From JBNKFQ01 sp050289385 (GTDB lineage Bacteria; Pseudomonadota; Gammaproteobacteria; Pseudomonadales; Porticoccaceae), in assembly GCA_050289385.1 (NCBI GenBank), contig JBNKFQ010000334.1, positions 1 through 13,595 of the forward strand: a stretch of 13,595 bases of DNA, given 5' to 3'. The translations under genes were made by a program, and so were the position numbers. Under the pieces are notes generated by a model that was not told the DNA's origin, ran no database searches, and saw only the letters and a list, made by a program, of their open reading frames with translations. Positions 1 through 7,028 of this stretch are shown piece by piece (the stretch's first letter is position 1; the number at the start of each line of letters is the position of its first letter).

Positions 1-36
1 CAATCTGGTATGTACCCAACTAACGAGTCTGCCACC

Positions 37-2286
37 ATGTATCCTTACCTAAAAAATTTGTCATCAATTTTGTCATTAACCGTTGTCATAGTTGGCTTGT
101 CCGGTTGTGATAAAACGGATCTGCCCGAGCCCGCGCCCAAGGCCGACGCTACTAACATGGAACGCCTGTCGAATATCGACCATGAACGCGGCACCTGGCT
201 GACCGGTGGGCGTGACCATCAGCAAAGCTATTATTCCCCACTGAATCGCATCAACAAAAACAACGCCAATCAACTGGGTTTTGCCTGGCAATATGACATA
301 GACACCACACAGGGGTTTAAGGCTACACCGATTGTTGAGAAGGGTGTGATGTACTCCAGTGGCCCCATGGGCACGGTCTACGCTTTGGATGCAAAAACCG
401 GCAAAGAACACTGGACCTTCACGCCGAACATAGACCTCGGCATCATGAATAAAATCTGCTGCGGCGTGGGCAACCGAGGCGTGGCGGTTTGGCAGGGAAA
501 GGTCTACGTCGGTTCACTGGACGGCTATCTTTACGCCTTAAACGCCGATACCGGAGCCGTCGAATGGAAAGCGGACACCATTACCGATCGAAAGAGAGGT
601 TATTCCATCACCGGCGCGCCCTACATTGCCAACCAGGTGGTCGTGATCGGTAACGGCGGCTCTGAATTCGATGCCCGTGGTTACGTGACAGCCTACGATG
701 TGGAAACCGGCGAGCAGCGTTGGCGGTTTTTTACCGTACCAGGCAGGCCCGACAAGGGCTTTGAACACCCGGAACTGGAAATGGCGGCAAAAACCTGGGA
801 CCCGAACAGCCTGTGGGAGGTGGGGTTGGGCGGTACCGCCTGGGACGGTATGGCCTATGACCCCGAACTGAATCTGCTTTATGTCGGCACCGGCAACGGT
901 GACCCTCACCCCAGAAAACTGCGCAGCCCAGCTGGCGGAGACAACCTGTTTCTGTCCTCCATTCTCGCTATCAACCCGGACACCGGCTCCCTGGCGTGGT
1001 ACTACCAAACCACGCCGGGCGATAACTGGGACTACACCGCAACACAAAAAATGATTCTCGCGGAATTTGCCATTGAAGGAAAAACGCGCAAAGTGATTAT
1101 GCAGGCGCCCAAAAACGGATTCTTCTATGTGCTGGATCGCGCCACCGGCGAATTGTTGTCCGCCGAACCCTATGCCCAGATCAATTGGGCCAGCCATGTT
1201 GACAAAAAGACGGGCCGACCGGTCGAAACCGGGCAGGGCGATTACTCCCGGGAGCCCAAACTGGTGTTTCCCAGCGCCTGGGGCGCCCATAACTGGCAAC
1301 CGATGGCTTACAACCCGAACACCGGACTGGTGTATATTCCTACGATAGAAATGCCCAATCTTTTTGCTCTGCCCGATACCCCGTTCAGCTATCAACAAGG
1401 GGGGGCCAACTCAAACTCCATCTTGATTTTGCCACTGGAAGGGCCGAACGGGTTCGACAGTGACGTGGCACGCAAGCTGGGGTTGATGGAACAATTGACC
1501 GCGGGATCTTTTGATTACAGGCCCCGCGGTTTCCTGAAAGCCTGGGACCCGGTAAAGCAAAAAATTGCCTGGCAGGTCGAAACTTCCGGCCAATGGGCCG
1601 GGGAATATTTCGCAATTTCCAACGGTGGCGGCCTGATGACCTCGGCTGGCGGCCTCGTGTTTCAGGGGCGCGGAGATGGTAACCTGGTTGTTCTCGACGC
1701 CGAAAACGGCCGGCAGCTGCACAGCATTTTCGTCGGCACCAGCATGACCGCCGCCCCCATGACCTACAGCGTGGACGGCGAGCAATACATTGCCATCATG
1801 GCCGGTATCGGTGGCCTGTTTGGCGGCACACAGCCGCCGGGATCCGCCTCGTACAAGTACGGTAACAAAGGACGTATCGTTGCGTTCAAATTACATGGCG
1901 GCGAGGTGCCACTTCCCGATGAAATCATTCATAGCGACGACTCCTTTCCCAAACCCCCGGTGTCGCGCATGGGAACCACCGCCCAGCTCAAGCTGGGCAA
2001 AGCGCTGTACCAGCGCAACTGTGCCAAATGCCACGCCAACGCCGGTGGCGGCATTCCCAATCTGCTGAAGATGGACGCACAGGCTCACCGGGAGTTCCTG
2101 GATATTGTCTTACAGGGTATTCGGGCGGAAAAAGGAATGGGCAGCTTTAAAGGAATTCTGTCAAAAACAGAGGCGCAAGCCATTCACGCCTACCTGGTCA
2201 ACTCGGCGTGGGAGGCCTATGTCGAAGACAGTGGGACTTCGACCTCTCATCAACCGGAACGTGCAGTTACAACGCAAGAGCAATAA
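37..2286 (+). CDS. PQQ-dependent quinohemoprotein alcohol dehydrogenase (lipoprotein)
   Basis: Predicted periplasmic alcohol/aldehyde dehydrogenase using PQQ plus a covalent heme. Residue numbers count from the upstream ATG at 10. A signal sequence ends in lipobox LSGC (Cys33), so the mature enzyme should be a lipid-anchored lipoprotein. The eight-bladed propeller part (about 60-620) contains repeated tryptophan-docking-like units, the adjacent Cys150-Cys151 pair typical of PQQ dehydrogenases, putative metal ligands Glu219 and Asn296, and the catalytic Asp in NWDYT (Asp341). Thr343 stands where lanthanide-type XoxF enzymes carry Asp, so a calcium type is inferred. A C-terminal cytochrome c domain has CAKCH (671-675) and a likely axial Met710. 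I prefer ATG 37 because it gives a normal 24-residue lipoprotein signal; ATG 10 would add nine polar residues. The substrate cannot be read from sequence. Its position beside an amine dehydrogenase operon suggests oxidation of the alcohol or aldehyde formed there. Confidence 0.9.
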   Translation: MYPYLKNLSSILSLTVVIVGLSGCDKTDLPEPAPKADATNMERLSNIDHERGTWLTGGRDHQQSYYSPLNRINKNNANQLGFAWQYDIDTTQGFKATPIVEKGVMYSSGPMGTVYALDAKTGKEHWTFTPNIDLGIMNKICCGVGNRGVAVWQGKVYVGSLDGYLYALNADTGAVEWKADTITDRKRGYSITGAPYIANQVVVIGNGGSEFDARGYVTAYDVETGEQRWRFFTVPGRPDKGFEHPELEMAAKTWDPNSLWEVGLGGTAWDGMAYDPELNLLYVGTGNGDPHPRKLRSPAGGDNLFLSSILAINPDTGSLAWYYQTTPGDNWDYTATQKMILAEFAIEGKTRKVIMQAPKNGFFYVLDRATGELLSAEPYAQINWASHVDKKTGRPVETGQGDYSREPKLVFPSAWGAHNWQPMAYNPNTGLVYIPTIEMPNLFALPDTPFSYQQGGANSNSILILPLEGPNGFDSDVARKLGLMEQLTAGSFDYRPRGFLKAWDPVKQKIAWQVETSGQWAGEYFAISNGGGLMTSAGGLVFQGRGDGNLVVLDAENGRQLHSIFVGTSMTAAPMTYSVDGEQYIAIMAGIGGLFGGTQPPGSASYKYGNKGRIVAFKLHGGEVPLPDEIIHSDDSFPKPPVSRMGTTAQLKLGKALYQRNCAKCHANAGGGIPNLLKMDAQAHREFLDIVLQGIRAEKGMGSFKGILSKTEAQAIHAYLVNSAWEAYVEDSGTSTSHQPERAVTTQEQ

Positions 2287-2472
2287 AACCCATGGCAAAT
2301 CAATTTGCTATCGGCGTCAATTTGTCTACCGGGTTGTGATGCTGGCTACCGAGTCAGGGTCTTGCCTGAATACGCATAGGCCCACTATGCCTGCGCTCAT
2401 GCGTCTTGTACGGAACACGCTGATGAACGCTGGATACGACGATATCATCCTGAAGGAGTGCCATGCCACTGT

Positions 2473-2489
2473 ATATCAGTAACTGATAT
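2473..2489. promoter_or_regulatory. Perfect 17-bp palindrome, candidate operator
   Basis: ATATCAGTAACTGATAT has two perfect 8-bp arms around one central A. It lies in the 249-bp gap between the quinohemoprotein gene and the AraC-type gene, ending 46 bp before that start codon and overlapping the expected -35 zone of the TATACT box at 2500. A regulator dimer site is inferred. The rest of this gap (2287-2472) holds only an overlapping out-of-frame ORF tail and imperfect short inverted repeats; I recognise no gene there. Confidence 0.45.
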
Positions 2490-2499
2490 CCGGTTGATC

Positions 2500-2505
2500 T
2501 ATACT
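2500..2505 (+). promoter_or_regulatory. Candidate -10 box for the AraC-family gene
   Basis: TATACT matches the sigma-70 -10 consensus at five of six bases and is 30 bp ahead of the start codon. The hexamer about 17 bp upstream is a poor -35 and falls inside the palindrome 2473-2489, as expected for an activator-dependent or repressed promoter. A GAGG ribosome-binding site follows at 2523-2526. Confidence 0.4.
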
Positions 2506-2535
2506 GGGGCGACTCTATTGGTGAGGTAAATACTT

Positions 2536-3555
2536 ATGGGCGAGGCAACCGATGTACTCACTGTTGATGTGACCGACCAGGCACCTTTCGTTCCTGGCGA
2601 CCACTTCATGAGTGGCACCTCAAACAGACCTCGAACAGAGGTGACTCGAACCCGTTATCTGTCGGGAACTCAAACCGGTTACAGGTTGGGGGTTTGGTTC
2701 AGTGATGACTTTGCGCTCATTATCAATGACGGCCTGTGGGGCACTACCAGCCCTTATGAAGCGATTTTTCGAAGCGACGGTTTGTATATATTAAGTATGC
2801 GTCTGTCAGGCAACTGCGTGGAATCGGTAAATCAGAACACCTACACACTGGGCGCGCTTACCTGCTCCATGATTCATTACGCAAAAAACGTAAAACACAT
2901 TTTCCGTTTACTGCCCGGTGAGCCACTGGTAGAAATTTGTGCCATATTTCACCTGTCCTTTTTCATGAGGAAATACGGCCTGACGGAGCAACAGGCAGAG
3001 CGGTTTTTAAACCCACCCAAACACAGTAACCGCGACCCCTGGTTTAACCAGTGTCCGATGACACACGAAATAGAGCAGGTGATACGCGAGATCCAAAGCG
3101 CCACCCCCTCTGCAAAAGGTTATCGGCTTTTCGCAGAAGCAAAAACCCTGGAATTTCTGTCCCTCTACCTGGAACAACTGGAAGATAATAACGAAGGCGG
3201 CAGGCGTTCATTAATCTCCGCAAATGATCTGCAACGCCTGTATATCGCGAAACAATGCCTTGCCAGGCACTATCGCGAGCCACCATGCATTGACGAACTC
3301 TGCCAGATGGTGGGATTTAACCGCCGCAAGCTGACAGAGTCTTTCAAATCAACCTTTGGTTATACCATATATGAGTACGTCCAGTACCTGCGTATGGAGC
3401 AGGCCAAGGCACTCTTTCAACAGGGCCTGTCCGATATCCATCGCGTGGCGGAGCAAGTGGGCTATCACCACCAAAGCAGTTTCAGCAAGGCATTCAAACA
3501 GTATGCGGGTCTGTCGCCCCGCCAATTCGCCCTATCCCATGGCAAGCTGGCTTAA
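2536..3555 (+). CDS. AraC-family transcriptional regulator
   Basis: A 339-residue DNA-binding regulator. The C-terminal hundred residues form the double helix-turn-helix of the AraC/XylS family: a first HTH around 252-275 (ELCQMVGFNRRKLTESF), then the signature region from about 301 (VAEQVGYHHQSSFSKAFKQY), ending in LSPRQ. It resembles the PchR-like branch, with NRRKL in the first HTH. The N-terminal 230 residues should be the effector-binding or dimerisation part; I recognise no specific fold. A GAGG Shine-Dalgarno nine bases ahead supports the ATG at 2536. It lies between the PQQ dehydrogenase and the amine dehydrogenase operon, all on one strand, so control of one or both by an amine, alcohol or aldehyde is the likeliest role. 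That role is inferred from position. Confidence 0.88.
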   Translation: MGEATDVLTVDVTDQAPFVPGDHFMSGTSNRPRTEVTRTRYLSGTQTGYRLGVWFSDDFALIINDGLWGTTSPYEAIFRSDGLYILSMRLSGNCVESVNQNTYTLGALTCSMIHYAKNVKHIFRLLPGEPLVEICAIFHLSFFMRKYGLTEQQAERFLNPPKHSNRDPWFNQCPMTHEIEQVIREIQSATPSAKGYRLFAEAKTLEFLSLYLEQLEDNNEGGRRSLISANDLQRLYIAKQCLARHYREPPCIDELCQMVGFNRRKLTESFKSTFGYTIYEYVQYLRMEQAKALFQQGLSDIHRVAEQVGYHHQSSFSKAFKQYAGLSPRQFALSHGKLA

Positions 3556-3598
3556 CGTCACAAAGTGCCAATCGACTAAAAACTCGTAACGATTGAAC

Positions 3599-3640
3599 AA
3601 AACCGCTTTTCAAGCAGTGGTTATACTCAGCTGCGGTTTT
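3599..3640 (+). terminator. Inverted repeat after the regulator; possible terminator
   Basis: AAAACCGC (3599-3606) pairs perfectly with GCGGTTTT (3633-3640), and the second arm runs into TTTTATTTCC, so transcription of the regulator could stop here. The 26-nt loop is long for an intrinsic terminator and itself contains a TATACT box at 3622-3627. The element may therefore also be part of the next operon's control region. Confidence 0.4.
3622..3627 (+). promoter_or_regulatory. Candidate -10 box of the amine dehydrogenase operon
   Basis: TATACT lies 52 bp ahead of the large-subunit start codon. A TTGAAC hexamer at 3593-3598 is the best -35 match but is 23 bp away, too far for an unaided sigma-70 promoter. 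This would suit an activated promoter such as one served by the adjacent AraC-type protein. Weak evidence. Confidence 0.3.
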
Positions 3641-3679
3641 ATTTCCTCGACGTCAACAAGTTCAACATGAGCGCGTACC

Positions 3680-4822
3680 ATGACTAATCGCCTGTCCTTA
3701 TCGGTATTTCTTTTTATACTCCTTCCGTGGCAACTGCAGGCCGCGCCACCCACCGACACCATTCCCCGGTCTCTCAGTCTGCCACCGACGTATCCGGACA
3801 GTTGGCTGTTTTTGCAGGATTTGAACTATCTGAACGTGATCAACGGGAAATTCATTATTCTGGACGTAGCGGCGGAGTACCAACAGCACAAGGGTGCGTT
3901 TCAGGGGGCGCAGCTTGCCAACTTTGCCGAATCGAAAAAGCGCAATGAACTGTATGTGACCGAGACCGTTTACTCCCGAGGCACACACGGCAAACGCACA
4001 GATTTGCTGACCATCTACGACAAGGTGAACTTGGAACCGGTTGCCGAGGTTAGTCTGCCCGGTGAAAAGCGGGCGTTGATGTTGCCGCAAAAAGCCGCGA
4101 TGCGACTGACCGGGGACGGACAATTTCTTTTGGTGTTTAACTTCACGCCGGCGTCATCCGTGACTGTCGTGGATATGGACAAACGACAAATCGTGAGTGA
4201 GGTACCGGTTCCGGGTTGCAGCCTGAACTATGCCAGCGGTCAACGCGGTTTTTTCTCTTTATGTCCGAACGGTACCCTGGTGAGTTTCACGCTGGATGAG
4301 GAGGGCCGGGCCTCCGGCGAAGCCATGAGCCAACCCTTTAACGATTTGGATGACGATGTGCTGCTCCTGCATCCTGCGACGATAAACGGTATTACCTACC
4401 TGATCAGCTTTCACGGGAATCTGCGACCGATCGATACGTCGAAAAACACGCCACAAGTCATGCCCGCCTGGCCGCTGTTGACAGCAAACGAGCGGGCAGC
4501 GGGTTGGCGTCCCGCGGAATTGCAACCACTGACCCGCGATGCGGCAGGCCGACTCTATGCGCTGATGCAGCAACAAACCGCAGATCCTGAAAAGGATGTG
4601 GCCGAAGTCTGGGTCTATGACGTCACCCGGCACAAGCGGCTCAAGCGTATTACCCTGAAATCGCTCAGTGGTGCAATTGAAGTCACCCGTGGGGAAACCC
4701 CGTGGCTGGCGGCAATCGGGCAGGACGGTGTCGATGTGTATAACGCCGTCAGTGGCGACTTCGTCCGCAATATCGGGGGCTGGGCATCCGCCACCCCGAT
4801 GCTAATGCATGCTGCGCAGTGA
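3680..4822 (+). CDS. aauB: TTQ amine dehydrogenase large (heavy) subunit, MauB/AauB family
   Basis: The 380-residue large subunit of a periplasmic quinoprotein amine dehydrogenase (alpha2beta2), which oxidises primary amines to aldehydes plus ammonia. A Sec signal peptide (about 1-22, LQA-AP cleavage) precedes a beta-propeller. The most diagnostic stretch is residues 90-131, including YVTETVYSRGTHGKRTD, which matches the conserved heavy-chain core of methylamine and aromatic amine dehydrogenases. Cys180 and Cys195 probably form the heavy-chain disulfide known in this family. It is the first gene of a co-directional block whose later genes encode MauE, MauD and the TTQ subunit. The aau assignment rests mainly on the small subunit and gene order; mauB is the alternative name. 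The ATG at 3680 has no clear Shine-Dalgarno and overlaps a six-codon frame starting at 3667. Confidence 0.88.
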   Translation: MTNRLSLSVFLFILLPWQLQAAPPTDTIPRSLSLPPTYPDSWLFLQDLNYLNVINGKFIILDVAAEYQQHKGAFQGAQLANFAESKKRNELYVTETVYSRGTHGKRTDLLTIYDKVNLEPVAEVSLPGEKRALMLPQKAAMRLTGDGQFLLVFNFTPASSVTVVDMDKRQIVSEVPVPGCSLNYASGQRGFFSLCPNGTLVSFTLDEEGRASGEAMSQPFNDLDDDVLLLHPATINGITYLISFHGNLRPIDTSKNTPQVMPAWPLLTANERAAGWRPAELQPLTRDAAGRLYALMQQQTADPEKDVAEVWVYDVTRHKRLKRITLKSLSGAIEVTRGETPWLAAIGQDGVDVYNAVSGDFVRNIGGWASATPMLMHAAQ

Positions 4823-4833
4823 ATGGTGTAATC

Positions 4834-5370
4834 ATGAGCATTGATCCCTTGTTCACAACTGCTGCCCGGCTCTTCATGGGCTTATTTTTCCTGTCGGCCG
4901 GACTACACAAGGTGAAAAACAAACAACATTTCCAGGCATCCATGGCCGCATACCAGTTGGCGCCGGACAAGCTAAATGTCCCGATGGCATTTTGTCTGAT
5001 GATAACTGAACCGCTTATCGGCGTATTGCTGATAACGGACCATCTAACATTGTTTGCCGCTGTTAGCGCAATTCTGATAACCAGCCTGTATCTGGCTGCA
5101 ATGGCCATCAACCTGGCGCGTGGCAGAACACATGTCGATTGCGGTTGCTCCTTTTCGCGGCGCGAAGCGCCATTGTCCGGCTGGCATCTGCTGCGCAATG
5201 GCGCATTGCTCGGTATTACCGCGCTTATCTTGTTGCCGGAAACGACGCGGATGCTTGGCGTATTTGACGGCATCCAGATTACCGCCGCCGTGCTGGTGTC
5301 CGGCCTGCTGTATTTAAGCGGTGATGCCCTGCTGGCCAATCGCGGTTATTTTTCCCGGGAGGAAACCTAG
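4834..5370 (+). CDS. aauE: Amine dehydrogenase maturation membrane protein, MauE/AauE (DoxX-like)
   Basis: A 178-residue inner-membrane protein with about four hydrophobic segments (roughly 8-22, 50-68, 72-92, and 120-165 as one or two spans). This is the layout of the MauE/DoxX family, needed together with MauD for stable production of the TTQ small subunit. A cysteine pair, VDCGCS (Cys103, Cys105), may exchange electrons with the thioredoxin-like partner encoded next. ATG 4834 is chosen. A GTG at 4819 whose GTGA overlaps the large-subunit stop is an alternative that adds five residues and would give translational coupling. The stop codon directly abuts the next start codon. Confidence 0.85.
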   Translation: MSIDPLFTTAARLFMGLFFLSAGLHKVKNKQHFQASMAAYQLAPDKLNVPMAFCLMITEPLIGVLLITDHLTLFAAVSAILITSLYLAAMAINLARGRTHVDCGCSFSRREAPLSGWHLLRNGALLGITALILLPETTRMLGVFDGIQITAAVLVSGLLYLSGDALLANRGYFSREET

Positions 5371-6015
5371 ATGCTGGATATTCTGCTGACCTCACAAGCA
5401 TTGCTTTGGGCAATCGTTATTGTTCTGGCGCTGGTCTGCCTGGCACTGGTTCGGCAAGTCGGCGTCTTGTACGAACGTATTGCGCCGATGGGCGCTCTGG
5501 CGATGAACCGTCGTCTGGCGGGCGGCGATACCGCGCCAACACTGTCGTTGACCTCATTGACAGGCGACACCGTCACCATCGGCCCGGATGCCTCTGCCGG
5601 ACAAGCCAACAGCCAACTGCTGTTTTTTCTGTCGCCGGACTGCCCGGTCTGCAAAACACTGCTGCCCATCCTGAAGTCCATCAAACACAAACAACTCGAC
5701 ATCCTACTGGCCAGCGATGGTGGCGATCCAGACACGCATAGGCGCTTCATAACAAAATACGGGCTGGAAGGCTTTCCCTACGTGCTGTCTGAAGCACTGG
5801 GACTGACCTATGGTGTCAGCAAACTGCCCTATGCCGTCCTGATCAATGCACAGGGCAGTATCAGCGCGCTGGGCATCGTCAATACCCGTGAACATATGGA
5901 AAGCCTGTTTGAAGCCGATTCGTTGGGACAAGCCACGATCCAGGATTACCTGCACGAGGTCGAAACCAAAACCGATAAACACACTGACACGAGGACACCG
6001 CATGAACCTGCTTGA
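5371..6015 (+). CDS. aauD: Thioredoxin-like amine dehydrogenase maturation protein MauD/AauD
   Basis: A 214-residue protein with an N-terminal membrane anchor (about 9-30) and a periplasmic thioredoxin fold. The redox motif is Cys91-Pro-Val-Cys94 in FFLSPDCPVCKTLLP, followed by a cis-Pro-type segment around KLPYAVLI. MauD proteins are needed to form or isomerise the many disulfides of the cysteine-rich TTQ subunit, and this gene sits immediately before that subunit. A strong GGGAGGAAA Shine-Dalgarno lies at 5357-5365. The 3' end overlaps the next gene by 14 bp, so the two are translationally linked. Confidence 0.88.
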   Translation: MLDILLTSQALLWAIVIVLALVCLALVRQVGVLYERIAPMGALAMNRRLAGGDTAPTLSLTSLTGDTVTIGPDASAGQANSQLLFFLSPDCPVCKTLLPILKSIKHKQLDILLASDGGDPDTHRRFITKYGLEGFPYVLSEALGLTYGVSKLPYAVLINAQGSISALGIVNTREHMESLFEADSLGQATIQDYLHEVETKTDKHTDTRTPHEPA

Positions 6016-6568
6016 AAAACTGGCCGAACGCAGCGCCCGGAATGTTGCTCGTCACACATCACGACGGGGATTTTTGGGGAATTTGGGTACCATGCTGGTC
6101 GGTGGCGCCGCCATTCCGCTACTGCCCGTAGCTCGCGCAAGTGAAGATCGGACACCACCGCAAAAAGGCTATCCCGGCGTTTCTCCGCAGCCCAGCCTGA
6201 ATATCGCGGAAACGGGCGACCCGGCCAGTTGCGATTACTGGCGTTACTGCGGCACCGGCGCGCCTTTATGCGCCTGTTGTGGCGGCAGCGCCAATGCCTG
6301 CCCGCCCGGGTCTGAAATGTCGCCCATGGGTTGGATCGGCACCTGCCGCAACCCGGTGGATGGCAAAAACTACATCATTTCCTACAACGACTGCTGCGGC
6401 AAACCCACCTGCAAGCGGTGCCAGTGCGGGCGGCACAAAGCCGACGAGCGCTCCTCCATCGTGAGGCCCGTAACCAGCGGCAATTACCTGTGGTGCGTGG
6501 GCACCAAAAGCACTACGTTCACCTGCGGCACGGCAAATGTATTGGGCTTGGCACTGGACCAGGATTAA
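6002..6568 (+). CDS. aauA: TTQ amine dehydrogenase small (light) subunit, MauA/AauA family
   Basis: The 188-residue catalytic subunit that carries tryptophan tryptophylquinone. The export signal is Tat-like (SRRGFLG at 20-26, then a hydrophobic stretch, ARA at 44-46). In the mature part, Trp111 (MGWIGTC) and Trp164 (YLWCVG) occupy the positions of the two tryptophans that crosslink to TTQ. Asp130 (SYNDCC) matches the catalytic Asp of this family. There are 14 cysteines, including CACCGG and CKRCQC. From memory, methylamine dehydrogenase has 12 and aromatic amine dehydrogenase has 14, with the same CCGG and RCQC features, so an aromatic amine substrate is favoured. ATG 6002 has a GAGG ribosome-binding site at 5991 and starts inside the mauD-like gene. 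The next gene overlaps its stop by one base. Confidence 0.93.
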   Translation: MNLLEKLAERSARNVARHTSRRGFLGNLGTMLVGGAAIPLLPVARASEDRTPPQKGYPGVSPQPSLNIAETGDPASCDYWRYCGTGAPLCACCGGSANACPPGSEMSPMGWIGTCRNPVDGKNYIISYNDCCGKPTCKRCQCGRHKADERSSIVRPVTSGNYLWCVGTKSTTFTCGTANVLGLALDQD

Positions 6569-7026
6569 TGATGAATCTCCTACTCAAGAAGTGGCTGTTA
6601 TTGTTACTGCCGGGATTAGCGGTATGTCAGGCCGTATGGGCTCAGGAATGGGCGGGAGTCGATAATACCGAGCGCGCCCGTTATCACTGGATCATGCACT
6701 GCCAGGGCTGCCATGGCGTGCAGGCACAGGGCGCACCGGGCGGCGCACCGCGTATGGCGGGAGTGGTCTCGAAGTTTTTGCATAACGAGGCAGGTCGCGC
6801 CTATCTATCCAGAGTGCCGGGCGTGGCGTTCGTGTCGCTTTCCAATAGAGACGTGGCAGAACTGATGAATTGGGTAGTGCAGACATTTGACGCGCAAAAT
6901 TTGCCCGAACATTTCAAACCCTACACGGAAGATGAAATGAAAAACCTGCGGCAACAGCCGTTAATTTCGCAGGCGTTCAGGGTGAGAAAAAAAATATTGC
7001 AAAATCTTAAAAAGAAAAGGGAGTAA
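6568..7026 (+). CDS. Small periplasmic monoheme cytochrome c
   Basis: 152 residues: a signal peptide (1-25, cleavage near VWA-QE), one heme c site CQGCH (45-49), then a class I-like cytochrome body with EAGRAYLSRVPGVAF and ELMNWVV. Met63 or Met100 could be the sixth heme ligand; I cannot decide which. The C-terminus is strikingly basic (KKILQNLKKKRE). The start codon overlaps the stop of the TTQ subunit (TAATG); a second ATG follows directly at 6571. A small c-type cytochrome directly after the small-subunit gene is also described for the Alcaligenes faecalis aau cluster (its orf-2). It is the best candidate electron acceptor or relay for the dehydrogenase, although azurin is the known partner of the A. 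faecalis enzyme. Confidence 0.85.
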   Translation: MMNLLLKKWLLLLLPGLAVCQAVWAQEWAGVDNTERARYHWIMHCQGCHGVQAQGAPGGAPRMAGVVSKFLHNEAGRAYLSRVPGVAFVSLSNRDVAELMNWVVQTFDAQNLPEHFKPYTEDEMKNLRQQPLISQAFRVRKKILQNLKKKRE

Positions 7027-7028
7027 AC

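Noticed and set aside
538..1398. Long minus-strand open frame opposite the PQQ dehydrogenase
   Set aside because: It lies wholly antisense to a gene with clear PQQ and lipoprotein motifs, and its translation shows no recognisable domain.
2105..2482. 125-codon plus-strand frame overlapping the end of the PQQ dehydrogenase
   Set aside because: Most of it is the shifted frame of the cytochrome domain. The unique tail after 2287 shows no domain, ribosome-binding site or coding signal I can support.
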